Source: Pyxicephalus adspersus (taxonomy: Eukaryota > Chordata > Amphibia > Anura > Pyxicephalidae). Taken from it: a stretch of 64,000 nucleotides of DNA. Both the position numbers and the translations under genes were made by a program. Below are positions 48,323 to 60,985 of this stretch, piece by piece. The notes under the pieces are model-generated. The model was given only the letters and a program-made list of their open reading frames with translations. It made no database searches and was not told the DNA's origin. Location of the stretch: the NCBI RefSeq assembly GCF_032062135.1, contig NC_092862.1:45483907-45547906 (forward strand), in the 5' to 3' direction. Position 1 is the first letter of the stretch. The number at the start of each line of letters is the position of its first letter.

Positions 48323-50199
48323 TCTAATCCACAGTCATAGTAAAATTGTCACTCTTCTCTATAATCTGTTACCATTTGCATTGTAAACTAAACATATAGA
48401 TTTATGTATTCCCTAAATGTGACATAGCTCAGTAGTACCATCTTGTGTCCAAAATTAAATTGGATTTTTGATATCTCATACTAAAAGTCACAGTTATGTC
48501 TTGTGCCATATATGTTAATTTTCAAACTAGATTGGATTGTGCAGCTTTTTTTTGATAAAAAAAAGGCCAAAGGCCACCATCCACGAAGTGTTGCATTCTG
48601 ACCACAGCTTCTAAAGCAGCATTAACAATTTATCTTAAAAATGGGCAGGACCTTTAAATCGGATTCAAGACTTTAAAAGTTCAGCATTTGCTATTTTGTT
48701 TGTTAAACTAGAAGCACGTTTGCTTCTAGTGTTTTTTTTAGTATTTTTAAATTATTTTAATTAATTGAATTTTAAAAAAATAAAATAAACTAAGTAAATA
48801 AAATAACTAATTTTTAAAAAATAATAATTTTTATTTTTAGAATTTGACTGAATAGGAATTCTGCTAGGATCTAAGTGATAAAATGCATGGTGAGCAGTCT
48901 CCTATTGGTTGGTAGTTGTAAGGGGTGGTTTGCAGGTAGGAGATGGGTTGCTAATGTAAATGGCAGGCAGGGTTTTCATTGACTTGTAGTTGTTAGTGAG
49001 CGTACTGTCCAGTTACCATTTGTGGGCTACATTCGCTGGCACGGGTTTGCAGTAAACAAATTCTAGAACTTGTAATGGATCAAACTATGTGTATTTACCA
49101 ATTTACCCACTAATTGTTACTGCACCATTCATAGCTTATACAGGTAGCTTTTCTTTAGGGAAACACAGCCTTAATTTTTACAGTATGATATATACATTTC
49201 TATAATTTAAGGGTACGCCTTAATTAAACAAAACCCTGCAATGCATGTGAGGAGAATGAGGTACATCAATGAAGAACTGGTCAGTACATTAGTATTTCAT
49301 CCAGGTAGCCGTGTACTAGCCCACCACAGTCACATTTGTCAGTAATCTGGTAACATGAGAACCCCTTCTTGTGATTTAAAGATTTATACCAATCACATCA
49401 ACCATCTGAGGGCCAGAGGATGTGTGAATATAAGCTGCATACATCCTTTACATTTTCAGATCTTTTTAGTGGTCCAGCATACAGTATATTTATGTAATCC
49501 ATTTACCCGCTATCCCAGACCCTGATGAAGGGGGACTACAGCCATTGAAACATGTTGGCTGCTGTGTTTATGATGTTTTTTGTGGTGCATGTGTGAGATT
49601 GAGAAAACAGCACATGTGTTCAATGTTTGTAATAAAATATAGGACTACTGTCGTTCTGCATTTTAGCCACAAGATGCCGCTGTTTCTGAGCACAGCTAAA
49701 CAAGTGGCCAGTATTTGTATATTGTTAGGAGATGTGGTTGTTTGTGTTATTGTTTGGAATTTTGTTTATTGTAATATTACGCAGTAAAGTACGTTTTTTT
49801 ATATGAGCTGGCATCCGTGTTGTGTTCTCTGTTCGTGACTTCGCTGTATCCTAGAAAGCCCCCGGTACACGGCTTACACATGAAGACAATTACCAGACTT
49901 TGTTAAGAATCATGACAGTTTCCTCCTTCATACAATCCATTTTAGGTTGGAGCTGCAGAGATCATGTTTCCATTCTGCTTATGTGTCCCCTATGTGCAAG
50001 CAGTGCACCCTTTATTGCTCATGGAGGTGTGCAGCATCTAACAGGACTATATGCTAGCTTCCAGCTCTCACAGCCTCTTTGTTTAGCAGTTTGCAGCATC
50101 CCCACCTCCCTTTAGACATATCTGTCCATCTTTTCATCCCTGTTACACTGTGCAAAGCTGGAGGGGATTAGAAAGTGTGTTCTGCAGCCAATGAACAGA
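48323..50199. other. non-coding stretch
   Basis: No gene is recognised. Near 49.52 kb is CCTGATGAAGGGGGACTACA followed by TTGAAACATGTTGGCTGCTG, a motif pair also met at 13.72 and 59.21 kb. Confidence 0.4.
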
Positions 50200-50600
50200 T
50201 TAGTTCATGGTCATGATTCAGTCCTACCATGGCAGCTACTCCTATTTAAACTTCTTTAGTCCTAGGCACAGGTTGCTGGATACTGCTATTTTACTCAATT
50301 TGTCTGCCTGATAGACTCCTCAGACATTGACCTCCACACAATTTAGGCTCTGTTGCCTGTTTTACTTCTGCCACAGCCTTGGATTGTCCTGACCCATTTT
50401 ATCATCTGTCACCTGCCCTGACCTTACACTGACTATCTCTACACCAATGCCATCTGATTCTGCTCATCCCCACTGGGGAGAGGCTGGAGGCCATGACCTG
50501 GGGGCGTCCCTTCAACAAAGACCACTAGGGCTAAGGGCTCTGGCAAACACAAAGCCACCTCTGCCAGGGGGCCTAGCCCTAACAATTGGCTTCCCTTCTA
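50200..50600 (+). repeat. possible dispersed repeat (unclassified)
   Basis: More GC-rich than its flanks, with CTGCTCATCCCCACTGGGGA, GAGGCTGGAGGCCATGACCT and CTCTGGCAAACACAAAGCCA preceded by a run of CCTGAC/CCTG-type words. I associate this pattern with frog repeats, perhaps LTR-derived, but no second copy is in the window and no ends are visible. Confidence 0.3.
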
Positions 50601-52628
50601 AAGCTTTTCTTCTATGTCCCAGGAAAGAGTGTTTTGCATTTAACCATTTAGTGTTTGTTTCTACAAGGGTAGACACTGGTATTGTGGTAAGAAGTTGCCA
50701 CCTGCACAGAAAAATGTACAACAGAACAAAATGACCTGTGCATGTGTACAGAATGAAGTTTGTAACAGATATACATACAATAAAACCCTGTGCCCTCAAG
50801 CCAGGGAAGCTCTCAAATTCAATTATTAAAACATATTTCCTAAAATCATCCTCTTCTTCCAGTGTTTTGGTATTTGCCAATTATGGGGTATCATTTTGTG
50901 GGAGGGAAGGAAAGTGAAGGGGAATAACTATGGCATATATTTTCACCACTTGGAATGTTTCAAGTAGAATTTGCCATTTGTTTCAATTAAAAAGATTTTT
51001 AATATGCTCAAAGATGGCCTCTATATAGTAATGAATGTTTTTTTCCATACAAATGCATTGACACATATGGGGTATTTAAATAAAACCTTTACTATATTGC
51101 ATCTCACACACACATGCTTTTATTTTTAATCTAGCGCAGTTCTTTTACGGTGCAGAAATATGTATATGTTAGGATATTGCTTACTTTTTATAGTAAATAT
51201 CAGTTGGCAGATTTTCCTTGGTATCATTTTCTATGTAGAATACATTTTGTTTTCTTACAATTGAAGATATTATTGTTTTCTACAATATTCTATGAATGTA
51301 ATGCATTGTAAATTAAACATTTATTAGGATTATGTAGATTTGTGATGTGATATGTCTGCCTCCAGACAGATTATATTCTATAAGAAATAGAACAAGCTGT
51401 TTGTGGTGAAATCTGGGAGAAAAGAATTTCAATGTCCAGAAGTCTATCATTGTATTTAATATTTATTTTGTTAAAACAGAACTGTACAGAAATGTTCCTA
51501 GTAGCTTTAAAGGATTTGTAAATCTGTATAGGAAGACTATATTTTCACGGTGCAGCAATGCAACATCTATTATCTCTTTGCTTTCCACCTGCTCGCTAGA
51601 TAATGAATTAGCACCATCACCTATATCCATTTAGCAGGGGGGGGTGATCTGAGAAATAGTAAAACAGCACCCATAAGTAATACAGTACAATTCCTGGCAG
51701 TTCAGTATAGTACATTTGTTTAAATAGCAGGAGTGGCTATGCAGAATTACTAATCCTTTGGCAGGTACAACATCTTTCATATATGTATTTTAACTGTGTA
51801 TTTATTTTTCTAATTATGGAATAACACAGTAATACATTCAGTATGTTGACTTTTGTGACAATGTTAATGTTTTGTTCTGTTTTTTTCAGTGTTCTGTTTT
51901 TCTTCCAAATCAGTCAATATAATATCTGAAAGGTTAGAGACACTGTGGAAACAGAGGTAAGTAAGTGGTGCTTCAATTTAGGACAATAAACAGACAGGTT
52001 AAGTATGTCAATGTGTTTTTGCTAAACTATAGTAGATATTAGACACATCACCTCCAGAACCTGATCTTACATTTCTCTGTGCAGATAAAGCAATACAGCT
52101 TGGTTAAGGACCTTTCCAACCATACAGCAACACATTAAGAGATTACTAGTCTGTTATCTGGTATTTTCCCCATGAACACTGCAAGGATGTGATACCTGAT
52201 TGGTTTATAATGCTGCCCGCTCCTCTGCTACTCTGGATCTTGCTATTTAGGGAACTAATATGAATATAAACTGAAATAGTTTTTTAATAAATTTAAGGGG
52301 GTGTGTTCAAATCTGACATGTGTACAGTGGCCCCTCGACTTGGAACAGCCGCTGTGCATCCCTATAGAGTGCATTCAATAAAAATGAACATAAATTAAGG
52401 ATGTTTTAGGAAAAGAATGTCCTGAAAAAAAAAAAAACAACAATAAATTGGATTCCTCACACGTAGCAAATTAGTAAAATTAAAGCATCCAGGTGTTTGG
52501 TAATGTCAATAGGGGCAGCTTCAATGAACAAAAGGAGAACAAAGGTAAACATCTTGCAGGCAGGAGTAACATCAGTAGTACAAAAAAGATTAAGTGATAA
52601 CATTCAGTAGAATTAATTTTGCTGTTGA
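50601..52628. other. non-coding stretch, nothing recognised
   Basis: No exon is recognised. A short GACATGTGTACAGTGGCCCC block at 52314-52333 resembles blocks at 24.84 and 35.86 kb and is probably a worn repeat. Confidence 0.4.
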
Positions 52629-53142
52629 TTAAAAAAGAACTAAACTGAAAATGGCAAAAAAAAAAACATTAAGTTACCTTCGATCCCGTAGTGCAGTCCG
52701 ATCGCTCCAGGGGTGTCCTGAATCAGGTCCCGTGTCGTCCCGACATTCGTTCCAGTGCCGGCACTCCAGGCACCACCATCTTCTGCTCTTCCTCCTGGTT
52801 CTTCATCCTACATCACCCGAGCAAGGCGCGGGATCGGGTGACGCAGGAGAAAAAAAACATTTGCCGATCTCACTGCGCATGCCATGAGTGAAAAGGCTGC
52901 TTCTGTGCATGGTCGAGATGCTTGGGCATGTGCAGAAGGTGCACCCAAGAGCCTCCCGGGATGCCTGACAATGCTTTGCGTTCCCATTCATTCTCGGTTG
53001 CTTAGGCGGTGAGAATTAGGGGCGATGCTGCACTCTTTTTTATTTAAAAAATGGCTGTTGTACTTAAAAAAAAACCCAAAAACAGATGTTTTACTTTGTA
53101 CAAAAGGGTTTAGATACGCTTGAACAATAAAATACGCTTTAA
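52629..53142. mobile_element. TTAA-type MITE, longest copy
   Basis: The left end is TTAAAAAAGAACTAAACTGA; near the right end, GGGTTTAGATACGCTTGAAC is followed by ATACGCTTTAA, which reverse-complements to TTAAAGCGTAT. The interior has GCCGATCTCACTGCGCATGC, AAGAGCCTCCCGGGATGCCT and GTTCCCATTCATTCTCGGTT modules shared with 3818 and 12641. The several ORFs on both strands are repeat. Confidence 0.7.
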
Positions 53143-56116
53143 CACTAACACACTCAGACAAATGAAATTTAGTTGACAGAGCATATGATTGGAGTATCAT
53201 TATCTAGAAGGCGATAGGCATACAATGCGGTCTGTTCAAACGTGGAACCAACTCTGTTTCTTGTGTCAGTTGGCAAAAAGGCTATATATGATTCCCATAC
53301 TTCAACAAACCTATTGACACCCATTGATTCCTTAACTAAAGAGGCTTCAATCCACTTCATCTGGAATACAAACCATAGCTTTTCAGGAAACAGTGTAAGG
53401 GAGGGGTAATCCAAATATGCAATTTAGCCTTATTTTATACCATCATCAGGAGTTTACTACAGCCTTTTGTAATTCTTGTTCCCTGAAGCGTCACTCTGGT
53501 GTTAGCGGTAGGTAATTCACCATTCCGAAGAGCATATAATACCACCGTCCTCCAAATGTCTTGGCCCATTTGGGTCACATGGTTCCCCCTGACATTCACA
53601 GCAATTTTGGTGACAATACTACATGCAGGGGCTTTACAATTACCTAAAATGTTGAAATATGCTTAAGTCAATTTTTAACTATGACATTTAACATTTTGGT
53701 TTTGACCTCAAAGGTCAAAATTTTGAGATGAAATTAAGGTGGCTGAAATTTCTACCCTTATCCATGAAACTTTTTTAAATCCCATCTAATACTGATGTGC
53801 TGCTTGTTGGCCATCGTCTTGTAACAATTTCTCTGTATGTGACACTGTGTTATTGTCCTAAGTGAAAGGACTGTTCTGGTGTCATAATTCACTCTTTCAT
53901 GCATTTTACTGTAAATTTACTTTGGATTCTCTAGAGAATTTGACTTTGATTGAGTTTAATCGAGCCACTCATGAGTCACAGCACTTCAATAAGATGTTGT
54001 GTACAGTCTGAAAGCTCTGAAAAGCGTTCATAAATGAATAATAAAGCAAACAGCACATTACAGATATTCTGAAAGCAGATAAATATCATTTTCCAGTTAC
54101 TGCATATGAAATACCAAACTTTAAGTTATAGTTGTCCCAAAAAAATCATGTTTTTTTGCTGGTTTATATGGGTGTATGGGATGTTTTGGTATTCTCATAG
54201 CAGTACATTATAAATCTTGTGTAGTTGTATATTAAAATAAGAAAAGTATCTTAGGAAAATTAAATGATTTCCTTGTTTTACTTTCTGTTTAAAGGTTATA
54301 TAGGAACTTTGCATTGACCTTTCCTTAGTTCACATCAGTTTTTTAATAGACATATGGGGAATTATAAACAAAAACATTTAAAATGACCATATTGGGACTT
54401 TAAAAAACACAAATGGCAGTACTGTATGTTAGAAGAGGTAATATACCTTTGCTTCAGTGCTACAGCCTCAGTATTCCACACTTCCAAGAGTATTGAATGA
54501 TTGGCTATGTCCAATACTAGCAGCTGGAATTGGATTTTTGATAATTGATCTTCCACGTTTCTATTTGGAGTTGAAGCAGTCCCTAATAGTGATGGGCCCA
54601 TATAAAGATTCAAGAGTTTGGAAGGTTGGGCCCAGCATTACCAGGAAGTGTGTCAACCTTTATTTTGGTACAAATTACCCCTTAGGACATGTCCCTCAGT
54701 GCAGCCCACCTTGTCCAATTACTTACCTATGCCACAATTCTAGAAATATTTACTGTGTGGCCCTATCTGTAGTCACACAGCCTTCCTTTGGAAATGTCCC
54801 TGTTCCCTTTATTGTCACTTGTTCCCATAGAAAAGACTGGGGTGCAGGATAAAATGGGCCTACTAGGTAAAGGCTGTTAAGCTCCAGGAGCTTTAAACAT
54901 CTCCAATTGCATGGTAAGCTTGTAAACTAAAAAGTTCATACATTATTTGAACATTTCTCTTATTTAAACTTAGTGAATTTGGTGGGAAAGCATTTTGTTA
55001 AGGGCAAAAAAGTTTTAAAGGTTTGTTAAGAACCTATGCTTGGAATACAGATAAAACATATTACATTTACACATATATATTACTTGGAAATAATATCATA
55101 AAACGATATGAAAAAAAATTGAACCTGTGCCCAGGCTATGCAACTAGTCTTTACATATAGCGGCTAACTGTCCCTTCTTTGGAAGAACTGTCCATCGTTT
55201 GTACCCACATCACCCCTGTTCCCCTTTCTCCCCGTCCTGTCCAGTTTTCAGTCTGATATATAAACCTTTGTAAAAAGTGCACAAATTCTTGTGTTTATAA
55301 GTGTTGTACCACTCTCAACAGGTAATACCACTTCTATATGACTGAATCTGTTTTATAAAAAGACACGAGTGTTTAACTAATAATTTCATATTAATTCTCC
55401 ATAGGCAGTGCAAATGTAGTGGTGGTGCTGTGTCCTTTACCTACTGGCTTTTTGCTTAAAAAAAGTTTATGAAATATACATATTCTGAACAAGTAGTAAA
55501 AGTTCTTAAAAACAAACCTTTACTTTTCTTCACTTTTTTAGCTGGGTAACGATATCACAACTTCTTTTTTACTGCAAACACACCAGGTACTGTAAAAAAG
55601 CTGAAACTCAAATGGAAACCCCAGTTTTTTTTTTTAAGTAAATTACATCACAGTACATACAGGTAGAGTGGTTTTTAGGGGCTTGCTTTAAAGGGATATC
55701 ATTGCAGCAGAAAACAAAATGCAATGCCTGGGCACAAGTAAACTTTAATAGGCTTTTGCTAGCTTGGGTATTTTACTGAATGCATCTTTTTCTAAGCAAA
55801 ATTTGTATTTATCAGTGTTTCAGCTCACAGCTTGTGCATTCTTTCTAGATAATTTCCTGTGTCTTTGGAAAGATGGCAGGTTGATAATGTTTGGGATTTT
55901 AGTGCAGCAGAGGCAATGTTGTCAGCTCACTAGAAAAAATAAGCAGAAGATGGATTTCTGCTATAATCAGGTATTTTTAGGTACTTACAGTGTATGTATT
56001 GTCAAATGCTATTTTCCCACCTTTACTGAAGAGGCCTACTAAATCAAAGTAATTGTGTCTGAGCATGAGAGGCAAAGAGGCAAGCTTTATTTGTTAGTGA
56101 AAAAAAAAAATACATT
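53143..56116. other. non-coding stretch, nothing recognised
   Basis: A 131-codon frame at 54457-54852 has no recognisable domain, is not flanked by convincing splice sites, and has no ordered motif. No repeat was assigned. Confidence 0.4.
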
Positions 56117-56290
56117 GGGCCTTATTGATTAAAGTTCTTCAAGACTGTAGAAGATAGACAATAAAGGGAGAACCTGGGTGATCCAGCAAACATGGAATGG
56201 ATTTCTTAAAAGTCATTTGCTATTGGCAAATGTTTTCAGCCCTGTAGCAGATCATGAGAACCATTAGAGAGCTTTAATAAATTAGGCCCA
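56117..56290. mobile_element. fold-back MITE, copy 6 (shortened)
   Basis: It starts GGGCCTTATTGATTAAAGTT and ends, inverted, CTGGGCCTAATTTATTAAAG, so both termini survive. GTGATCCAGCAAACATGGAA and TTGGCAAATGTTTTCAGCCC mark the middle; much of the right arm is deleted. Confidence 0.75.
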
Positions 56291-58067
56291 GTGTGTCTCA
56301 ATTGTACTCATATCATACTCTTACCTAATATCTCACTGAGTGATCACAATGATGGTGTTTCTGTGATGCAGTAAATTTCTGGGATTTGATTGTTCATCAT
56401 CATTCGAACCATTAGAAAGGAGAAATGTAGGGAGTATAAAGATATGCCCGTAAAGGCAAATAACATATTACTGAAATAATAATATAAATGTACATTAAAA
56501 AAAACACAACAAAATCTTACCCTCTATTTTAGAAAATACCTGGCTTGCATCATATTCTGAACGTCATATTCTCAACATAGTATTTGTTTAAATATTGCAA
56601 CATTCAAACCTGGCATGAAAATTTGTGATATTTCTAAAAGTTCATTGTAAGACATTTTATTTGCATATTAAAAGTATTTGCATATTCTTAAATTCAGAAG
56701 TTGTGATTTCCATATATTTGTTAAAAAAACAATTTTATGTGCGTGTTTGCTGTATGTCATTTAGGTAAGTTTGGACCTATGAAATGCTTTAACTCATACT
56801 TTGCTAATTATTCTGTGCAAAATTATTCTGTTTTTACAAAGTGCTAACTGTTGTACATTTATATCTTTAAAAGAACAAATTCTAGCTTAGAACTGCAGTT
56901 CTTTATAACATTCCAGTATATTTGTCAGTTTTGCTCCTGAATATACTAGAACCTAATAACAATAGAGTATTGATAGCATAACAAAAATCCGCACAGATAA
57001 CAAATAGAGGTGATGGAAATAATATGAAGGCTTCTTAATGACTATATGATATTTGACTATGACATTTTCTATTGTCACACATGAGGAATAGAGGCTTTTG
57101 CAGACTCTGAATGTTTGTATAAGCAAGGTTTGACCATCATTTTTTATGCAAAATCTGTTGAAGGTCTCATTGCAGACATCTTAAAAAAGAGTGTCCTCAT
57201 TTTGGGTAGGGTATTTCTGCCTATCAATAGATAGTTTATAGGGTTTGAAGGACAAAAAGTCATATACTGCTGCTCATCAATCCTTAGATGTTATTCATTG
57301 AGGAAGACACTCTAAATCAGGAGAGCAGAGTTTTTCTAATAAAGGAACCAACATTTTTTATTATCCTTGGAATGCAGCCATTGCTTTATTAACTAAGAGA
57401 ACAGCCAGGGCAACAATGCAAAAATGTTATAGGCGGGAAAGGATACAACGAACATCAATGCAGCTATCACATCGAGGGACTGGTAAACTGCAGTATAGTA
57501 CATTTTTGTTTTTGAGTTTAGATAACATATTAAATATACTTTCTGATACTGGAATATATGTCAATATTTCAAATTGTCACTATCCTAACAACCATATAGG
57601 TAATTCTCCAATAAGGCTTCTTTTTCTTTTTTCAAAACAGTTTAAAGAATAAATATTGACCCTGAATAAATGATATGAGCAACTCTGCATTTTTAAATAA
57701 CATTTAATAAAGTAAGGAGTGAAAGTAAAATCTTTGAACATGGCAGAAATCTAGTAGAGAGGGAGAGTAGAAACATGTGGAGAACATTTTCTATACCAAC
57801 AGTAGTCCCTCAGTCCCACCAGAGAGACCTTAAACCTCCATCCCTATACAGATATTAGTAAATACGCCACCTACCTGGGGCCAAATAGGAGTTCATATTG
57901 AACAAAAAAGAAAAAAAAACAGATGGCTACACATAAAAAAAAACAAGGACGGTACACACAGTCCCTATTCTGTTTTATGGAGGGGGTGGTGAGCAAGTGT
58001 GTTTTCCTCCATTGACATGCATAGTGGTCGTTCCTGATTGTCCTTCATGGGTTTGTTGTTCAAAAGT
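56291..58067. other. non-coding stretch, nothing recognised
   Basis: AT-rich; no exon or repeat recognised. Confidence 0.4.
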
Positions 58068-58485
58068 AGGGATGAGTGAGCAAAGTTTTTAATTTCGATC
58101 TCGTGGCGAATCGGGCCTTTCTTGGTTACAGGAAGCTCTCGCTGATTGGAAGCACTCGCATGCCTCCAATCAACTGTGACCGCAGGTTCCCGCAGTCCTC
58201 GGGCTGTACTTATCAATGATAAGTACAGCCCATTGACCGTGGGAACTGAACTCAGATGAACTCAGTTCATCTGGAGTTCGCCTGCAGTCACAGCTGATTG
58301 GAAGCACTCACGTTCCTCCAATCAGATGTGACCGCAAGTTTCCACGCTCCCCGGGCTGTACTTATCAACCCAGGGAGCATGGGAACCTGCACTTCAATAG
58401 AATCGGTTTGCCGAAATTTTGCGGACTCATCGGAAGTTCAGGGAAATTTTGGCAAGAATGTCAGAGGCACTCTCCCTCATCCCTA
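58068..58485. mobile_element. palindromic MITE with exact 9-bp target duplication
   Basis: The left end AGGGATGAGTGAG and the reverse-complemented right end AGGGATGAGGGAG are inverted repeats. TTCAAAAGT occurs immediately outside both ends (58059-58067 and 58486-58494), an exact 9-bp target duplication. Inside, a module beginning GCTGATTGGAAGCACTC and ending GGGCTGTACTTATCA occurs twice (58141-58215 and 58293-58368). A perfect 15-bp stem with one-base loop lies at 58201-58231. It is non-coding. The 9-bp duplication fits Mutator-like elements, but hAT (8 bp plus a chance match) is possible. Confidence 0.85.
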
Positions 58486-58968
58486 TTCAAAAGTAGAAAT
58501 AGGTCACATCAAAAAAAGGTGATCTTGGAGATTCTAAAGAGCCACCAAATAGCACTTTCCCAAAAGGGTACTGTTCACAGGAGGCAGCCCCAACTCTGTA
58601 AAACCCTAGCAAAGATATGGAAGGGGATGAACTTAAGAAAACTTGTAATGTATCCATGTTGTCCCAACCTTTGTCTGGTTTTCAAATTATTCTGTGGATT
58701 CTCCTGTGTCCCATTCAGTGGTTGAAAAAGTTGTTTCTGTGCCAACTAAGCATGGCTGTCAAGTAGGTGTTTGGTTGCCTGAGGGTAAGATTTGTCAAGT
58801 AAGTGGTGGGAGCTCCGATGGAACATGTGCTCACACCACCAAATCCAGTGCAATTTCTTTTTAAATAAATATTTCTTAGAGCATTATTTCTAGAGCTTTT
58901 ATTCTTGTTCATTATAATAATGGAGAATGAAGCCAAAATTGGACATGATTACCTTTTTTTAATAGATT

Positions 58969-59048
58969 CTGAAACACAGGAGCTAGAAATGACTTGCAAT
59001 CAAAGAGGAAATCAAGGAGTTTCACTATATGTCAACCAACATCCTAAA
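58969..59048 (+). repeat. 80-bp direct repeat, copy A
   Basis: It matches 61946-62025 at 76 of 80 positions in the same orientation, about 3.0 kb apart. It contains AGGAGCTAGAAATGACTTG and GTCAACCAACATCCTAAA. No family is recognised. Confidence 0.9.
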
Positions 59049-59126
59049 ACTGTAAAAAGATGTATTATTACTGTCTTACTATCATATAGCTAGACTGTCT
59101 AGCCACAATAAACCTGGAAATCGGAA

Positions 59127-59166
59127 ACTTTACATTTTACATTTACATTTACTTTACATTTACATA
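59127..59166. repeat. (TTTACA)n simple repeat
   Basis: Irregular TTTACATTTACATTTACTTT units. Confidence 0.85.
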
Positions 59167-59466
59167 CTTGCAGTTTGAAAAGAAAATCTTTATGTCTCAT
59201 TTTAATTCCTGAGGAAGCAGACAAATGAGGTATGCAAAACGTGTGAGTTGCAATGATTTGAGACCACACCTGGGAATGCCTGTTTTATAATATTATTATT
59301 AATAATGTTTGCTGGCATTTTAAAAGATATTTGTATGTCGAGTTACATTTTGATGCTCTAAAAACCCCTTTCTTTATTGTTCTTTGTATTGTGTTTGGTA
59401 AAACTTGGAATGTTGCATCATGTCATGTAGTCACTACTGGAAATATTTTCCTAATATTGTCTAAAA

Positions 59467-59824
59467 CAGCGGTAGGCAAACTCCGACCCTTAGGCCAGAT
59501 ACGGCCTAGCCAGTAGTCTGTTCCAGCCTAATGCCCCCTGGTGGATCCGGCCTTATCCCAGCCGGCAGGAGTCGGCAACCCGCGGCTATTGAGCCTCCTT
59601 GTTATGCCACCCTTCCCTATTTACCGCGGCCGGCGTTAACACTTCAGCCTCTGGGGTAAGAGGACATTCCCTCACCTCCGTAAGTAGGAAAGAGATTTCC
59701 TTTCAGGGGCGTTCCTGATGGGGATCAAAGCCATCAGCTTGGGACTCGAGAGAGAGTCCGGCCTAGTGTGCCTTCATGACCTCCTAAAATGGCCTAGTAG
59801 TCAAAAAAAGTTTGCTGACCCCTG
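59467..59824. mobile_element. 358-bp hAT MITE with exact 8-bp target duplication
   Basis: It starts CAGCGGTAGGCAAACTCCGA and ends, inverted, CAGGGGTCAGCAAACTTTTT, with GGCCAGATACGGCC next to the left end and AAATGGCCTAGTAG near the right. GTCTAAAA flanks it exactly on both sides (59459-59466 and 59825-59832). The interior contains GGAGTCGGCAACCCGCGGCT. CAG-type ends with an 8-bp duplication define a hAT element. No transposase coding; the ORF over its right half is fortuitous. Confidence 0.92.
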
Positions 59825-59832
59825 GTCTAAAA

Positions 59833-60985
59833 TATGTTTCATTTTTTACAAGGCACATTCTGATGTGCTGAAAGTTGATGTCTGCTCATTAATTTTGGTT
59901 ACCACATCTTACACATCATTGTTACCTTCTGTATCGTTTTATTATTAAATATTTTTGCTTGTATTTTTATTATACACTTACCAACACATAAATACTGAAA
60001 GTTACATAATCTAGTACACTGTCCAGTCACAGTTCTGCTTTGTGCTATGTAATGCATACTAAGCCTTTTCCTAATTAAGGCATCCAGCATGGTTCACGCC
60101 AGGGCATTATTAGATTAATTTAATACTGAATCGCTCAGCAATATGTGAAGATGATTATGGTAGAAAGATGGTTCCTGCCTCAAACCATCTAATTTCAGCG
60201 CAGATTACTTAAAATATCAGTTTTTCAGAGAAAAATGCCCAAAAAAAACATAGGAAGCGTCCATGCGTTTTTTTTTCTTGTTTTAACAATGGCATCCTTT
60301 TATCTATGTAATTCTTCTGTCATGCACATGAGCCATCCTTTGGGGGATGGGGCGCTTATTAGGATTTATAACAAATACAACAAACATTGTTTTGTTCCTT
60401 TTGTTTTACTAATTTCACAAAATGCAAAGTGGGTTTGCCCTACTGAGAAAAAAGTGTGTAAGTGTTTATTTACCTGGGAAACTAAGGGAAATCTGTGTTT
60501 TCTGTGTGTCCTAGGAGAATGGATGACTTTTTGTTTTAGCTCTGCTGTTTATAGGACTTCCCCTATATGTTTTTTTTACTTTTGTCTACTTTCTACATTG
60601 TCACTAGAGCTGGTCTCCTATATGCAGCTATCCCTCATTACATTCTGCTGAATTGAACATGGTTAGCCTGAAAGTAACTTTTGGGTATTGGATTCCAGGT
60701 GCAATGCTTTATGGTACTTGTTATGGTAGTGCTGGAGTTCTGGAGTACTTTCCAGGCCCAGAACCATTGGCATTGTCGTCGTGCTTCTTTAGTCCCTAAA
60801 GATTCTTTGTCAGCAGGTGATCTGGGTTAGCTGAGTTTCTTAGTTGTGTTAGGATCTGTGTGAATACTCCCTTTCACCTGGAGGTGCCCTGGGACACTTG
60901 AGCAGCTAGGAGGCTTCAGATGTGAACCTCCTAATCTGGTTCAACAAAAAACTAGACAGGTTTGTCTCCAGGTACAGGCATCCAG
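59833..60985. other. non-coding stretch, possibly including upstream DIRS relic
   Basis: The 138-codon frame at 60235-60651 is Phe/Cys/Ser-rich without domain signature and is taken as chance. From about 60.7 kb the base composition changes to that of the following retroelement relic, which may therefore begin here. Confidence 0.4.

Noticed and set aside
47822..48327. Several ORFs on both strands, Arg/Ser-rich
   Set aside because: They are translations of the CGAACGAT-rich MITE in different frames.
50447..50880. Overlapping ORFs on both strands in a GC-richer patch
   Set aside because: The patch looks like a dispersed repeat and neither frame shows a protein family.
54457..54852. 131-codon plus-strand ORF
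   Set aside because: No recognisable motif order and no supporting splice sites; length is within chance for 64 kb.
60235..60651. 138-codon plus-strand ORF with hydrophobic stretches
   Set aside because: Its composition (Phe, Leu, Cys, Ser) is that of translated T-rich DNA; no domain, splice context or homologue recognised.
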